Counted from the stretch's first letter, positions 1 to 7,687 are shown. The stretch is DNA of 30,452 nucleotides from an uncultured Collinsella sp. (GCA_902491915.1 CABUJL010000008.1:1-30452), one strand, 5' to 3'. Made by a program: numbers and translations. The notes: generated by a model from the sequence alone, not told the origin.

Positions 1-1
1 C

Positions 2-55
2 GTCCGCAACCACCCGCTCACCACGCGTCGCTACTACCACCAGATGAACTACTAA
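2..55 (+). CDS. C-terminal end of an unidentified protein (partial)
   Basis: An open frame enters from the left edge and ends at TAA 53-55. The last 17 residues include RNHPLTTRRYYHQMNY. This is too short to identify the family. It lies directly before the PTS IIC gene in the same direction, so it is probably a sugar-operon gene, such as a PTS subunit or a carbohydrate enzyme, but that is inference from position only. Confidence 0.45.
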   Translation, partial: VRNHPLTTRRYYHQMNY

Positions 56-79
56 TCCTTTCAAATTGCTGCTGTTGCC

Positions 80-112
80 TGCAGGCGAGCTGTTCTGAAC
101 GTCTCGCCTGCA
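80..112 (+). other. Intercistronic hairpin before PTS IIC
   Basis: A perfect 10-bp inverted repeat (80-89 pairs with 103-112, TGCAGGCGAG against CTCGCCTGCA) encloses a 13-nt loop. Only a weak T-rich tail follows (CTTATTT). It may be a leaky terminator or an RNA-processing/stability stem between the upstream gene and the PTS genes. A strong terminator would have a longer T run. Confidence 0.6.
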
Positions 113-130
113 AGCTTATTTCTGGGGTTA

Positions 131-908
131 ATCAGAATAGTTGCCCAGTACCTCCTAGTTGCGCTGGTCGCATTATGGCGTCTATGGACGAGCAAGCATT
201 TGGCATTACGATGCTTGGTCGTCCGCTGTTTACGAGCCTGTTTGTCGGCTTGATCCTTGGCGATGTCCAGCAGGGAGTTATCGTCGGCGCTGCTTTGGAG
301 TCCATGTTCATGGGCGCCATCATGGTCGGCGCGGCGGTACTCCCGAGGTCTATGCCTTCGGCGTGCTTGGCTGCGCGTTTGCCGTCATTACGGGTACGGG
401 CACGGCAACTGCCGTCGCGCTCGCCCCTCCCGTCTCCGTCTTCCTTCAGGTGTGGCGCAACTTCTGCTACGCCGTTCCGGGTGCCTTTGCCTGCAAGAAG
501 ATTGAGACCGCTCTGGCAAATCGCGATCTTGCCAAGGCGAATCTGTACCATCTGACCATCGTGCCGCTGTCGATTGGCATTCCGTCTGCACTGCTGGTGT
601 TTGGCTCGCTGTTCTTTGGTGCCGACCTTATCAACAATGCGCTCAACGCGATTCCGCAGTTTGTGATGGACGGCCTCAACGTTGCGTCCGGCGTCATGGT
701 CTGCATCGGCTTCGCTCTTCTTATCAGGACCATGGGCGATAACAAGCTCCTTCCCTGGCTGTTCCTGGGCTTCATTATGGTCATCTACCTCAAGATGGAC
801 GTGGTCGGCGTCGCCGCAGCTGCCATTTGCGTCGCGCTGCTCCTGGCCTTCCGCGAGGGCTCGTCCGGTCCGCAGACGGTTGCTGCAGATGAAGAGGAGG
901 ACTTTTAA
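131..908 (+). pseudogene. Mannose-family PTS EIIC, broken by two single-base deletions
   Basis: This is the sugar-translocating membrane subunit IIC of a mannose/fructose/sorbose-type PTS (EII-Sor family), but the reading frame is broken twice. The N-terminus (QYLLVALVALW) is in the frame starting at 140. It must shift near 178 to continue as ASMDEQAFGITMLGRPLFTS, and shift again near 340 to continue as PEVYAFGVLGCAFAVITGTG to the TAA at 906-908. Restoring one G after TGG (176-178) and one C in GTAC(C)TCCC near 340 gives a continuous protein with the family's conserved GAAVPPEVY. No clear start codon is visible: an ATA lies at 137 where MVAQYLL would begin. The stop overlaps the IID start (TAATG). 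The lesions may be true inactivation or sequencing/assembly errors. The clean flanking IID gene makes either possible. Confidence 0.8.
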
Positions 909-1756
909 TGGCTATCCAGAACACCGACCTCAAAGAGGCCAAGAAGGACGCGATTATGACTCCCGATATGTATCGGAGCATGTTCCTTCGCCAGTTTACG
1001 AGCCAGTGCTCGCAGTCGTACGACAAGATGATGGCAATGGGCTTCATGTACACCATTCAGAAGCCCCTGCGAAAGATCTATCCCAACGACGACGATTACT
1101 ATGCGGCGCTCGATCGCCATACCGAGTTCTTTAACATCACGCCTCATGTGCTTCCGTTTGTAGCCGGCCTAACGGTTTCGATGGAAGAGCAGGCGGCTGC
1201 CGATAAGAACTTTGACACGTCCTCGATTAACGCCATGAAGGTCGGCCTTATGGGACCGCTTTCCGGCATCGGCGATTCGTTCTACTGGGGTACGTTCCGC
1301 GTGGTTGCCGCCGGCATTGGTATTGGCATCGCTTCGACGGGCAACCCGCTCGGCCCCATCGTGTACGCGCTCATCTACTCCGTGATTAACTTTGCAACGC
1401 GTATCGTCGCCGCCCATCTGGGTTACGACTTGGGAACCAAGTTTTTGCAGCAGTCCGAAGAGAGCAACCTTATGTCTCGCATGACGCATGCTGCCGGTGT
1501 TCTCGGAATGACCGTTATCGGCGCCATGATTGCGGCACAGGTCTCGCTGTCCACGGCTTTGACCTTTGACGTGGGTGGTTCGGAGATTGTCCTGCAGGAT
1601 CTGTTCGATTCGATCTTCCCCGGTCTGCTGCCCTTGCTGGCAACGTTCGCTTGCGTTGCCCTCTATAAAAAGGGCGTCAAGACCATTTGGATCATCTTGG
1701 GCATCTTCGCAATCTGCATCATCGGAACGGGCTTGGGAGTGTTCGCGGCGGCGTAA
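908..1756 (+). CDS. Mannose-family PTS EIID subunit
   Basis: A 282-aa IID subunit of a mannose/fructose/sorbose-type phosphotransferase system, which pairs with IIC in the membrane to import and phosphorylate a sugar. The family-typical GLMGPLSGIGDSFYWGT segment lies near residues 112-128. Hydrophobic helices follow at about 130-175, and the end is strongly hydrophobic (about residues 190-282). The N-terminal 90 residues are soluble and helical, as in other IID proteins. The ATG overlaps the IIC stop (TAATG), which implies translational coupling. Because IIC is frameshifted, the pair may not work unless the frameshifts are artefacts. The sugar cannot be told from the sequence. The overall look resembles the N-acetylgalactosamine/sorbose branch. 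Confidence 0.93.
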   Translation: MAIQNTDLKEAKKDAIMTPDMYRSMFLRQFTSQCSQSYDKMMAMGFMYTIQKPLRKIYPNDDDYYAALDRHTEFFNITPHVLPFVAGLTVSMEEQAAADKNFDTSSINAMKVGLMGPLSGIGDSFYWGTFRVVAAGIGIGIASTGNPLGPIVYALIYSVINFATRIVAAHLGYDLGTKFLQQSEESNLMSRMTHAAGVLGMTVIGAMIAAQVSLSTALTFDVGGSEIVLQDLFDSIFPGLLPLLATFACVALYKKGVKTIWIILGIFAICIIGTGLGVFAAA

Positions 1757-1801
1757 TGTTGACTGCAATGCTCGCGCGTTGGATAACTAACTGACCGTTT
1801 G

Positions 1802-1837
1802 AAAACGGGGCTCGGCGTAAGGCCGGCCCCGTTTTTT
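1802..1837 (+). terminator. Rho-independent terminator of the PTS operon
   Basis: The stem AAAACGGGGC (1802-1811) pairs with GCCCCGTTTT (1826-1835), with a 14-nt loop and a run of six T. It lies 45 bp after the IID stop. Confidence 0.92.
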
Positions 1838-1890
1838 GTTTGAGGGATTTTCCGACCGTCCAATAGTCCAGGCCCATGCATCACTCACGT

Positions 1891-1960
1891 ATCTCTCATC
1901 TCTCATTCATCACTAATACGAGAGATAACAGATAGATGAGAGATAAATATGAGAGATAAC
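1891..1960 (+). repeat. 70-bp GAGAGAT-rich repeat, copy 1
   Basis: First of two 70-bp direct repeats with no gaps between copies' alignment and about 61 of 70 positions identical by eye. It holds two ATCTCTC heptamers (1891-1897, 1898-1904), followed by three copies of the reverse complement GAGAGAT (1920-1926, 1938-1944, 1951-1957). The AT-rich sequence stands out from the GC-rich surroundings. It looks like a multi-site operator or an intergenic repeat upstream of the AlbA-type regulator. Confidence 0.85.
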
Positions 1961-2055
1961 AATGCTGCAAAGAGACGGGCAACCATGGTATTGTCTCAAT
2001 ATAGATTGTTTTACCAGCAACAACATGTTTAAATGAAACAGATGACAGACATCTT

Positions 2056-2125
2056 ATCTTTCATCTCTCACTCATTTCTAATATGAGAGACAACAGAAAG
2101 ATGAGAGATAATTACGAGAGATAAC
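2056..2125 (+). repeat. 70-bp GAGAGAT-rich repeat, copy 2
   Basis: Second copy, starting 165 bp after the first and ending 61 bp before the regulator's ATG. The same order of heptamers is kept with small changes: ATCTTTC 2056-2062, ATCTCTC 2063-2069, GAGAGAC 2085-2091, GAGAGAT 2103-2109 and 2116-2122. One extra GAGAGAC follows outside the repeat at 2127-2133. The 95 bp between the copies (1961-2055) is AT-rich and has no ORF. It may contain the promoter, but I see no convincing -35/-10 pair. Confidence 0.85.
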
Positions 2126-2186
2126 TGAGAGACGAGGGAAATCTATCCGCGGCATTCTTCGCAGAACCGAGCGAAAGGACGTGCAG

Positions 2187-3653
2187 ATGAACGAAAACGA
2201 ACTGACCGGTCTGCTCGAGTCTTTAAGGCGCATGGGCTCGGACGATCTTAACGTCGAGGTCAAGGAGAGCGCCACGACACTTTCCCGCGACGTATGGGAA
2301 ACGGTCAGCGCTTTCGCAAACACCGCCGGCGGCATCATCGTACTCGGAGTGAGCGAGCACGCGGGTTTTGTCCCAGTTACAAACTTTGAGACCGAGAAAG
2401 TGCTCAACCAATTCGTGGCGGGCATGGGCGATGCCGGCGGTCGCGGAAAGCTGGCCAATCCGCCCAAATACACTATTGAGCGCGTGGAGCTCCAGGGCAC
2501 CGTGGTTCTGGTCATCACGATTGAGGAGCTCGACCCGTCGAGCAAGCCTTGCTATGTCATAGAGCGGGGCGCTCAAGGTGGCAGCTACAAACGCATCGAT
2601 GACAAAGATGTCCCGCTTTCGTCGACCGAGGTTTTGGCACTGTCGTCATATGAACGGACGAGTCCTAGCGATCGCGATGCGGTGCCCGGTACGAGTGTGG
2701 GCGATCTCGACGAGTCGATGGTCGACCGCACGATAGAGCGTGCCTATTCGCTGACGCCTCGAGCGATGCGCGGTGCGGCGGACAAGAAGACAAAGATGGA
2801 GCGTCTGAATTTCCTCGACTTCCAGGGCAATGTTACCAAGGCCGGCCTCCTTGCCGCGGGCGTTTACCCTCAGCAGTTCTATCCCAAGCTCTTCATTGAT
2901 GTGGCTGTCCACGTGGGAACTCAAAAGGGAGCTGCGGGGCCACTAAGGTTTATGGACCGCACAGTCTGCGAGGGCACCCTAGGCGAGATGATTTCGGATG
3001 CCGTCGCAGCTGTCGCCAAAAACCTGCGCCGCATCTCGACCGTCCAAGGCGTCTCGCGTGTCGACTCGCTGGAGATTCCCGAGGAGGTTCTGCGCGAGGC
3101 AATCGCCAACGCCGTAATCCATCGAGAATACGGGGATCGGTTCTGTGGACAATCGATTGCCGTCGACGTCTTTGACGATCGTGTCGAGGTAACGAATCCT
3201 GGCGGCCTTTACGGGGGAAAGACTCGCGAGAACTTGTTTGACGGCAGCTCCCGATGCCGTAACGCGACGCTCGTGAAACTCATGTCGATTGTCCCGCTTC
3301 CGGATGGCGCAGGTTCGCCGGCTGAGGGCAATGGCTCGGGCATCCCGATGATGATCGATGCCATGCGCGCGCATGGTCTGGCCGAGCCCCTGTTCTGCCC
3401 GGGGTTCGATCGGTTCAAGGTCGTACTTTACCGTTCAAAGATCGAGCCGGTCGATCACGGCGGGGGCTTAATTGTGACGGCACTCAAACATTACGGCGAG
3501 CTGGGGACGCGTGAGCTGGCAGAACGCACGGAGCTTACAATTTCCCAGGTTAGGTCGCGCGTCAACGCGCTCATTGCTCAAGGCGAGCTTGAGCCCACGG
3601 CGCCGGCGACGAGCCGCAACCGCAAATATCGACTATCAGAGCGCGTGGAATAA
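2187..3653 (+). CDS. AlbA/Schlafen-domain and HATPase-type putative transcriptional regulator
   Basis: A 488-aa protein of the widespread AlbA_2 (Schlafen-like) plus HATPase_c_4 family, usually annotated as an ATP-binding or putative DNA-binding regulator. The N-terminal AlbA_2 domain (about 1-130) has the hallmark VEVKESATTLSRDVWETVSA and FANTAGGIIVLGV. The C-terminal half has a GHKL-like ATP site: EAIANAVIHREY (N-box, N at about 308), VTNPGGLY (G1-like), RCRNATLVKLM, and NGSGIPMM (G2-like). Residues about 430-488 form a winged helix-turn-helix (TRELAERTELTISQVRSRVNAL). ATG 2187 is chosen because AAAGGA (2174-2179) sits 7 nt before it; GTG 2181 is too close. The upstream paired 70-bp repeats suggest autoregulation. 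Family members are poorly understood, so target and ligand are unknown. Confidence 0.9.
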   Translation: MNENELTGLLESLRRMGSDDLNVEVKESATTLSRDVWETVSAFANTAGGIIVLGVSEHAGFVPVTNFETEKVLNQFVAGMGDAGGRGKLANPPKYTIERVELQGTVVLVITIEELDPSSKPCYVIERGAQGGSYKRIDDKDVPLSSTEVLALSSYERTSPSDRDAVPGTSVGDLDESMVDRTIERAYSLTPRAMRGAADKKTKMERLNFLDFQGNVTKAGLLAAGVYPQQFYPKLFIDVAVHVGTQKGAAGPLRFMDRTVCEGTLGEMISDAVAAVAKNLRRISTVQGVSRVDSLEIPEEVLREAIANAVIHREYGDRFCGQSIAVDVFDDRVEVTNPGGLYGGKTRENLFDGSSRCRNATLVKLMSIVPLPDGAGSPAEGNGSGIPMMIDAMRAHGLAEPLFCPGFDRFKVVLYRSKIEPVDHGGGLIVTALKHYGELGTRELAERTELTISQVRSRVNALIAQGELEPTAPATSRNRKYRLSERVE

Positions 3654-3658
3654 ATGCG

Positions 3659-3707
3659 TTAGTGGACGAGGCAACCCAATAATTGACCCTCAATTGGCGC
3701 CCACTAA
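3659..3707. other. Weak dyad between convergent genes
   Basis: TTAGTGG (3659-3665) pairs with CCACTAA (3701-3707). Inside, CCAAT (3676-3680) can pair with ATTGG (3693-3697). It lies between the convergent ends of the AlbA-type gene and the minus-strand hypothetical gene, so it may act as a weak two-way terminator. There is no T run, hence low confidence. Confidence 0.3.
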
Positions 3708-3753
3708 GGTAAAGCGGTTGTTGCTCAGTCGACGGTGATGCTAAAGACTCGGC

Positions 3754-4245
3754 TTACGCCGGCATGGCCCCGAACCCGTCCATCAAGAACAGCCTAAGAA
3801 CCAGCTTGATGACATTTCCCGGTTTGACTTCAGCCGTGCCAAAGACGTGACGCTCGGCGAGCTCACTGCAGTATGCATAGATGTCACGGATAAGGTCCGC
3901 GCCCGAAAGCGTAAACATGTAGCCTACGTCCGAAAGCGCATTGGGCGCGGCGGGCAACTTGGCCATGTGGCAGAACGTTTGCAGGTCGGGCGCCATAACA
4001 TTCTGGTAGTCGAGGTGGCCGCTGGCATCCCGTGCGGCAAGCTCCAATTGGCGCACAAAATCCAGCGCCGCCGCTAACACAAAGCTCGGCGTAGGCGCAT
4101 TGACGTCCTCAGTGGTCGCCACAAGCCTGCCCGCCGCCTGCGTGACAAGCCAGGCGACCTCGCGCTGGCAACGCACGGCCTTGCGCGTAACCGGCTTGAT
4201 GGACGAAGAAGAAACGCTCCCCTTAGGCGGATTCGAAGCAGCCAT
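3754..4245 (-). CDS. Hypothetical protein, 163 aa
   Basis: I do not recognise this family. The protein has a polar Ser/Lys/Thr-rich start (residues 1-25), then mostly helical sequence with no signal peptide or clear membrane helix. Segments such as SFVLAAALDFVRQLELAARDA and GADLIRDIYAYCSELAERHVFG suggest an all-alpha soluble fold. A good ribosome site (GGGAGG) lies 5-6 nt before the ATG at 4245. A possible -10 box TATACT lies on the minus strand at 4303-4308, inside the annotated start of the divergent gene. The gene converges on the AlbA-type regulator. Its C-terminus (KLVLRLFLMDGFGAMPA) is hydrophobic but short. Confidence 0.8.
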   Translation of the reverse strand: MAASNPPKGSVSSSSIKPVTRKAVRCQREVAWLVTQAAGRLVATTEDVNAPTPSFVLAAALDFVRQLELAARDASGHLDYQNVMAPDLQTFCHMAKLPAAPNALSDVGYMFTLSGADLIRDIYAYCSELAERHVFGTAEVKPGNVIKLVLRLFLMDGFGAMPA

Positions 4246-4256
4246 AAGACCCTCCC

Positions 4257-4826
4257 ATGAACAATCCGGCCCAACAAGCCCGGATGAAACACGTGCTACA
4301 TCAGTATACAGGGGAGTGGGGTAGCGGGGTACAAGCGCGCCAGCGGCAAACCGAGAGCATCAACAATGTGCCTCCGCTCTATTTGGACGATGGTACGTGG
4401 GTCATTAAGTACTCGGTTCAAGCGCCGGGTACCGTTGGTTTTCGAGACCAGAATTACAACCGTAAAATGCTCAACTGCATGGAATGTGACGTCCCAGCCG
4501 GAGTCATATTTGCAACCGAGGTGGGCTATAAGGTGCTCGGCCTTGCATTTGTTGAGCGGTTCGAGCCCGAAAACGGATGGTTTGTTCTGCACGGTCCTGT
4601 TCATAAAGGCGGACCGGACCCTCGTTTTGCGCCCGACATGAGTTATCTGAAGCACATACCCGTCGATATTGAGTTTGCCGGACAGGGTGCGACCGACGAT
4701 GAAATTTGGCTTTGGCGGTCTTTTACGATCGTGCTGTTTGATCGGATCGCGTGGCGATGCAATCTCGCGCACGCCTGCCGGTGCATGCTCTTCCTGATTT
4801 GTATAGCGAGAGGGGAGCGAACGTGA
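4257..4826 (+). CDS. Hypothetical protein, up to 189 aa; start uncertain
   Basis: Not recognised. The central part (about residues 38-150) looks like a folded mixed alpha/beta domain with segments LYLDDGTWVIKYSV, GVIFATEVGYKVLGLAFVERF and GWFVLHGPV, and two cysteines (NCMEC). The last 35 residues are Cys/Arg-rich and look less natural. However, the stop TGA (4824-4826) overlaps the GTG start of the next gene, a normal coupled arrangement, so I keep this frame. The start is doubtful: ATG 4257 has no ribosome site and lies 11 nt from the divergent gene. ATG 4284 or GTG 4368 are alternatives, and the probable promoter of the divergent gene falls inside the first 50 bases. Confidence 0.65.
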   Translation: MNNPAQQARMKHVLHQYTGEWGSGVQARQRQTESINNVPPLYLDDGTWVIKYSVQAPGTVGFRDQNYNRKMLNCMECDVPAGVIFATEVGYKVLGLAFVERFEPENGWFVLHGPVHKGGPDPRFAPDMSYLKHIPVDIEFAGQGATDDEIWLWRSFTIVLFDRIAWRCNLAHACRCMLFLICIARGERT

Positions 4827-5107
4827 GCTGGCGAGGCGATATTGCGATGGGGAAGTACGGAAAACTGCCGTGCGCCCTTATAGACAACAAAATGTTTCCG
4901 AGCGTAGAAGTTGATTGCGGGTCGTTTGTCGTCGCCTGTCCTTGCTGCGGTTCGCAAATACCGTGCCTCGACATTCGGTTCATCGATGCGTGCGACAGAC
5001 TTAGCGACGAAGTGAGAAAACGGACAGGCGTTCATATGCCGGTGTATCAGGAGAAATGCCCTGTTTGTGGCCTCGATATCGTGTACGACGCCGGCGACGA
5101 GGGATAG
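4823..5107 (+). CDS. Small zinc-ribbon-like hypothetical protein, 94 aa
   Basis: GTG 4823 is the best start: the ribosome site AGGGGAG (4811-4817) lies 5 nt before it, and it overlaps the previous stop as GTGA. The protein carries two knuckle-like pairs, ACPCCGSQ and KCPVCGLD, about 45 residues apart, typical of a four-cysteine zinc ribbon. The middle is a polar helix (DACDRLSDEVRKRTG). No catalytic motif is seen. It is probably co-translated with the preceding unknown gene and may be its partner. The function is unknown. A longer frame from GTG 4751 exists but lacks a ribosome site. Confidence 0.72.
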   Translation: MSWRGDIAMGKYGKLPCALIDNKMFPSVEVDCGSFVVACPCCGSQIPCLDIRFIDACDRLSDEVRKRTGVHMPVYQEKCPVCGLDIVYDAGDEG

Positions 5108-5145
5108 GTGATGCGGAGGAGCTGGCTGTGAAGGCATCTCTGTCC

Positions 5146-5832
5146 CTATAAGTAAACCCCCTCACCGAGTTGCCTGTGGAACTCGGTGTGATGGCCGCGT
5201 GCCCAGGTAAAGAGCGCCTGGTCAAAGTCGGTGCGCGCGGCCGGGACGCCAAAGACGCCGGCAACTTCGACGCGCACAAACTCCAGTGCCGGCAGCTTGT
5301 TGATGGCAGTGAGGGCAAACGGGGACGAGGGTTCCTCGAACAGATAGCGGCTGCCCTGCAGCGCATCGCAGCTGGTGCACGTGTTGCCGAGTGACGGTGC
5401 CTTGGAGGCTCGCGCGCCTACGGGCTTGTAGCCGCAGCGCTTATGGAGATAGTCGCGGAGCTCGCCCGGCACGCAGCCAAGCGCGGGAACGATGGCGAGT
5501 GCGTTGGCATTGGCTGTGTCGACGGCAATGTGTCCGGCTTCGTTAGGTGCGTACACGGCGGCGGTGTCCTTGCCGTCGTCGGCTCGATAGGGAATACCGA
5601 AGGCCGCGACCGAGGTCTCATTGTGGCACTTCCAGCACTCGCGCTTGCCCAGTACCAGATATATATACGGTGCGGAGGGGTCGGATCGGTCTACGCCGGG
5701 CAGCCACTCGGCAAAGGGCTCGGGATTAACGCCGCTGGGCACATACCAGATCTTTTTGGTCCGGTCCCATTTGGCGCCCAGCGCCTTGGCTTCTTCTTTT
5801 TGCGAAAAGGGGACATCGAGCTCGGTGCGCAT
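5146..5832 (-). CDS. DUF5710-like N-terminal domain protein with Cys pairs, 228 aa
   Basis: The first ~45 residues (LDVPFSQKEEAKALGAKWD, then KKIWYVPSG) match the short DUF5710 module, a small domain often fused to DNA-processing or mobile-element proteins. Two cysteine pairs follow, CWKC (about residue 68) and CTSC (about residue 153), which could bind zinc. The rest is not recognised. The start at 5832 is chosen for AAGGAG placed 5 nt upstream. The frame stays open another 82 codons upstream, but that part is Arg/Pro/Ser-rich noise. It converges with the zinc-ribbon gene (38-bp gap). The DUF5710 assignment is from memory of the pattern. Confidence 0.8.
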   Translation of the reverse strand: MRTELDVPFSQKEEAKALGAKWDRTKKIWYVPSGVNPEPFAEWLPGVDRSDPSAPYIYLVLGKRECWKCHNETSVAAFGIPYRADDGKDTAAVYAPNEAGHIAVDTANANALAIVPALGCVPGELRDYLHKRCGYKPVGARASKAPSLGNTCTSCDALQGSRYLFEEPSSPFALTAINKLPALEFVRVEVAGVFGVPAARTDFDQALFTWARGHHTEFHRQLGEGVYL

Positions 5833-6250
5833 AGCGGCTCCTTGGTGCGCGGGTGCAGGTGGCTCAAGGATACCGCAGGGCGTGGACGTCGTAGCGTTTG
5901 GCCGAGAAGTCGCTGTGCGGGCTGGTTGGTTGTGGCGTTGGGCAAATTGGCAAGTAAATGGCCAGCTTTTGGTCGGCTGGCGGCAACCTTGCCGAGAGCT
6001 TGACGGATTGCGGTTTAGACGTCGGTGAATGAACACTTGGGGATGCGAAGCGGCAAAATAACCGCGGGTATTTGCCAAAACTCAAAAAGGAGCGCCATCT
6101 GTTGCTCGTGCACATCAAGCGAATTTATATTCGTGATGGATATCAAAGTTATTGTTGATGCTGGGGCATTGAATTTGTTTGGCAGCCATTCGTCAGGTGA
6201 ATTGATGTTACGTTGCGATGACGGTTGGAGCTGCCAGCGGATTTGGCGAC
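5833..6250. other. Non-coding stretch with no recognised feature
   Basis: About 420 bp between the DUF5710-like gene and the tRNA terminator. Short open frames exist on both strands, but none has a ribosome site or sensible composition. The region probably contains the promoter of the 5146-5832 gene. No clear -35/-10 pair was found. Confidence 0.5.
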
Positions 6251-6288
6251 ATAAAACAAAACAGCCCAGAGACATAGCCTCTGAGCTG
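6251..6288 (-). terminator. Terminator of the tRNA-Val transcript
   Basis: On the minus strand CAGCTCAGAG (6288-6279) pairs with CTCTGGGCTG (6271-6262) with one G-U pair, followed by TTTTGTTTTAT. It begins 9 nt after the tRNA CCA end. Confidence 0.9.
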
Positions 6289-6296
6289 CGAACATT

Positions 6297-6371
6297 TGGT
6301 GGGCGTTAGAAGATTTGAACTTCTGACCTCTTCCGTGTCAGGGAAGCGCTCTCCCCCTGAGCTAAACGCCC
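6297..6371 (-). tRNA. tRNA-Val (anticodon GAC)
   Basis: Read on the minus strand, the acceptor stem GGGCGTT pairs perfectly with AACGCCC. The D-arm is GCTCAGGGGGAGAGC. The anticodon stem CTTCC/GGAAG carries loop CTGACAC (anticodon GAC, reads GUC/GUU Val). The T-arm contains GTTCAAATC. The discriminator is A (6300) and CCA is encoded (6299-6297). It is a single-gene transcript with its own promoter and terminator. Confidence 0.95.
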
Positions 6372-6400
6372 GATCAAGGGTGCGCGAATGCGCAGGGAAT

Positions 6401-6445
6401 AATATAGCGGAGCCAGGACCTGGTGGCAAGAGCATTTTTAAAAAT
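6401..6445 (-). promoter_or_regulatory. tRNA-Val promoter with UP-like element
   Basis: On the minus strand, -35 TTGCCA (6429-6424), a 17-bp spacer and -10 TATATT (6406-6401) precede the tRNA by about 30 bp. Just upstream, a 12-bp AT palindrome ATTTTTAAAAAT (6434-6445) sits where an UP element would bind the RNA polymerase alpha subunit, as in many stable-RNA promoters. Confidence 0.8.
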
Positions 6446-6664
6446 CGTTAGCTTGTGGAGTAGGGCTCCGCGTCGATCTTGTCTTTTTTAAGAGCTCGTA
6501 GCCGTGGACCGCTTGATGCATAATGCGTTAGTCGATACGTCATGGAGTTGTGGACGAACGTCATTGACGGATTTGTCTTACCGATAAACGGCCAAGCTGT
6601 TAGCTTGCATCCATACCGTGGTAAGGTAAGCCGAATTGTTTCCAGATTGTTTCGGGGGAGTGGA

Positions 6665-7687
6665 ATGAGCAGAGAGCGCGCTGAGCAGCTCGAAAACGCA
6701 AAAGCTTCGGTGCCTATGACCGACATTTCGAACGTTGAGGTGCCCGAAGGTACCGATGAGTTCAGTCGCAGCATTCGTCGCGCGTGGCGTGGACGTCTCA
6801 ATAATGCCTCGACGCGCAAGATGATCACGGGCGTTCTGGCCACGCTGGTGGGCGGTTCGTTTTGGGGCTTTTCGGGCACCAGCGCGAGCTTTCTGTTCGA
6901 TACCTATCACGTTGATACCCTGTGGCTTATGAGCGTTCGCCAGATTCTCGCCGGCCTGCTCTTTATGGCTGTGGTTGTCACGCACGACCGCGAACGCCTC
7001 GTCAAGCTCTGGACCACGCCCGCCGATCGCAAACAGCTGCTGTTCTTTACCGCCTTTGGCCTGCTCTTTAACCAGTTTTGCTACCTTTCGGCCGTGCGCC
7101 TGACCAACGCCGGAACGGCGACGGTGCTTCAATGCCTGCAGCTGGTCATCATCATGGGCTACACCTGTGTGGTCGATTGCCGCATGCCGCGCGTGCGCGA
7201 GGCGGTCGGCATCGGCTTGGCCCTCGGCGGCACCTTTTTAATCGCTACCGGCGGGGACCCCACCAGTTTGAGCATCTCGCCGCTCGGCCTGATCGCGGGC
7301 CTTATGTGTGCGGTCAGCGCTACGTGCATGGCGGTGATTCCCGCCAAGATCCTGCCCGAATACGGTAGTCCCATCGTCACGGGCTCGGCTATGCTCACGG
7401 CGGGTGTGGTCTCGTGCATCTTCGTACAGCCCTGGGCGCATATGCCGGCGCTCGACGCTGCCGGTATCGAGGCGCTCGCGGTGTTCGTGGTCATCGGTTC
7501 GTTTTTTGCCTACATGCTGTATATGCAGGGCGTTAAGGACATCGGCTCGGTGCGTGCGAGCCTCATCGGAACCGTGGAGCCGGTTTCGGCGACCATCACC
7601 AGCGCCGTTATGCTGGGCACGGTATTTTTGCCGACCGACCTTATCGGCTTTGCCATGATCATCGTGATGATGTTCCTTACGGTGTAG
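6665..7687 (+). CDS. EamA/DMT-family membrane transporter
   Basis: A 340-aa member of the drug/metabolite transporter superfamily (two EamA repeats, about ten membrane helices), usually exporters of amino acids or metabolites. A polar tail of about 55 residues precedes the first helix (TGVLATLVGGSFWGFSGTSA). Repeat 1 ends near residue 190 (FLIATGGDP). Repeat 2 starts at SISPLGLIAGLMCAVSATCMA and ends with the typical ASLIGTVEPVSATITSAVMLG and a C-terminal helix. The start ATG 6665 is preceded by GGGGGAG with a 5-nt gap. The longer frame back to 6542 lacks a ribosome site. The 290 bp between tRNA-Val and this gene holds no other gene. The substrate is unknown. Confidence 0.9.
   Translation: MSRERAEQLENAKASVPMTDISNVEVPEGTDEFSRSIRRAWRGRLNNASTRKMITGVLATLVGGSFWGFSGTSASFLFDTYHVDTLWLMSVRQILAGLLFMAVVVTHDRERLVKLWTTPADRKQLLFFTAFGLLFNQFCYLSAVRLTNAGTATVLQCLQLVIIMGYTCVVDCRMPRVREAVGIGLALGGTFLIATGGDPTSLSISPLGLIAGLMCAVSATCMAVIPAKILPEYGSPIVTGSAMLTAGVVSCIFVQPWAHMPALDAAGIEALAVFVVIGSFFAYMLYMQGVKDIGSVRASLIGTVEPVSATITSAVMLGTVFLPTDLIGFAMIIVMMFLTV

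Noticed and set aside
1891..2125. CRISPR array
   Set aside because: Only two long imperfect copies with a single 95-bp gap and no cas genes; not a CRISPR arrangement.
6025..6309. 94-codon frame before tRNA-Val
   Set aside because: Runs through the tRNA terminator and into the tRNA; no ribosome site.
6297..6371. tRNA-Val as an integration site for a mobile island
   Set aside because: No repeat of the tRNA 3' end, no integrase and no phage genes were found in the window; left only as a possibility for the neighbouring accessory genes.
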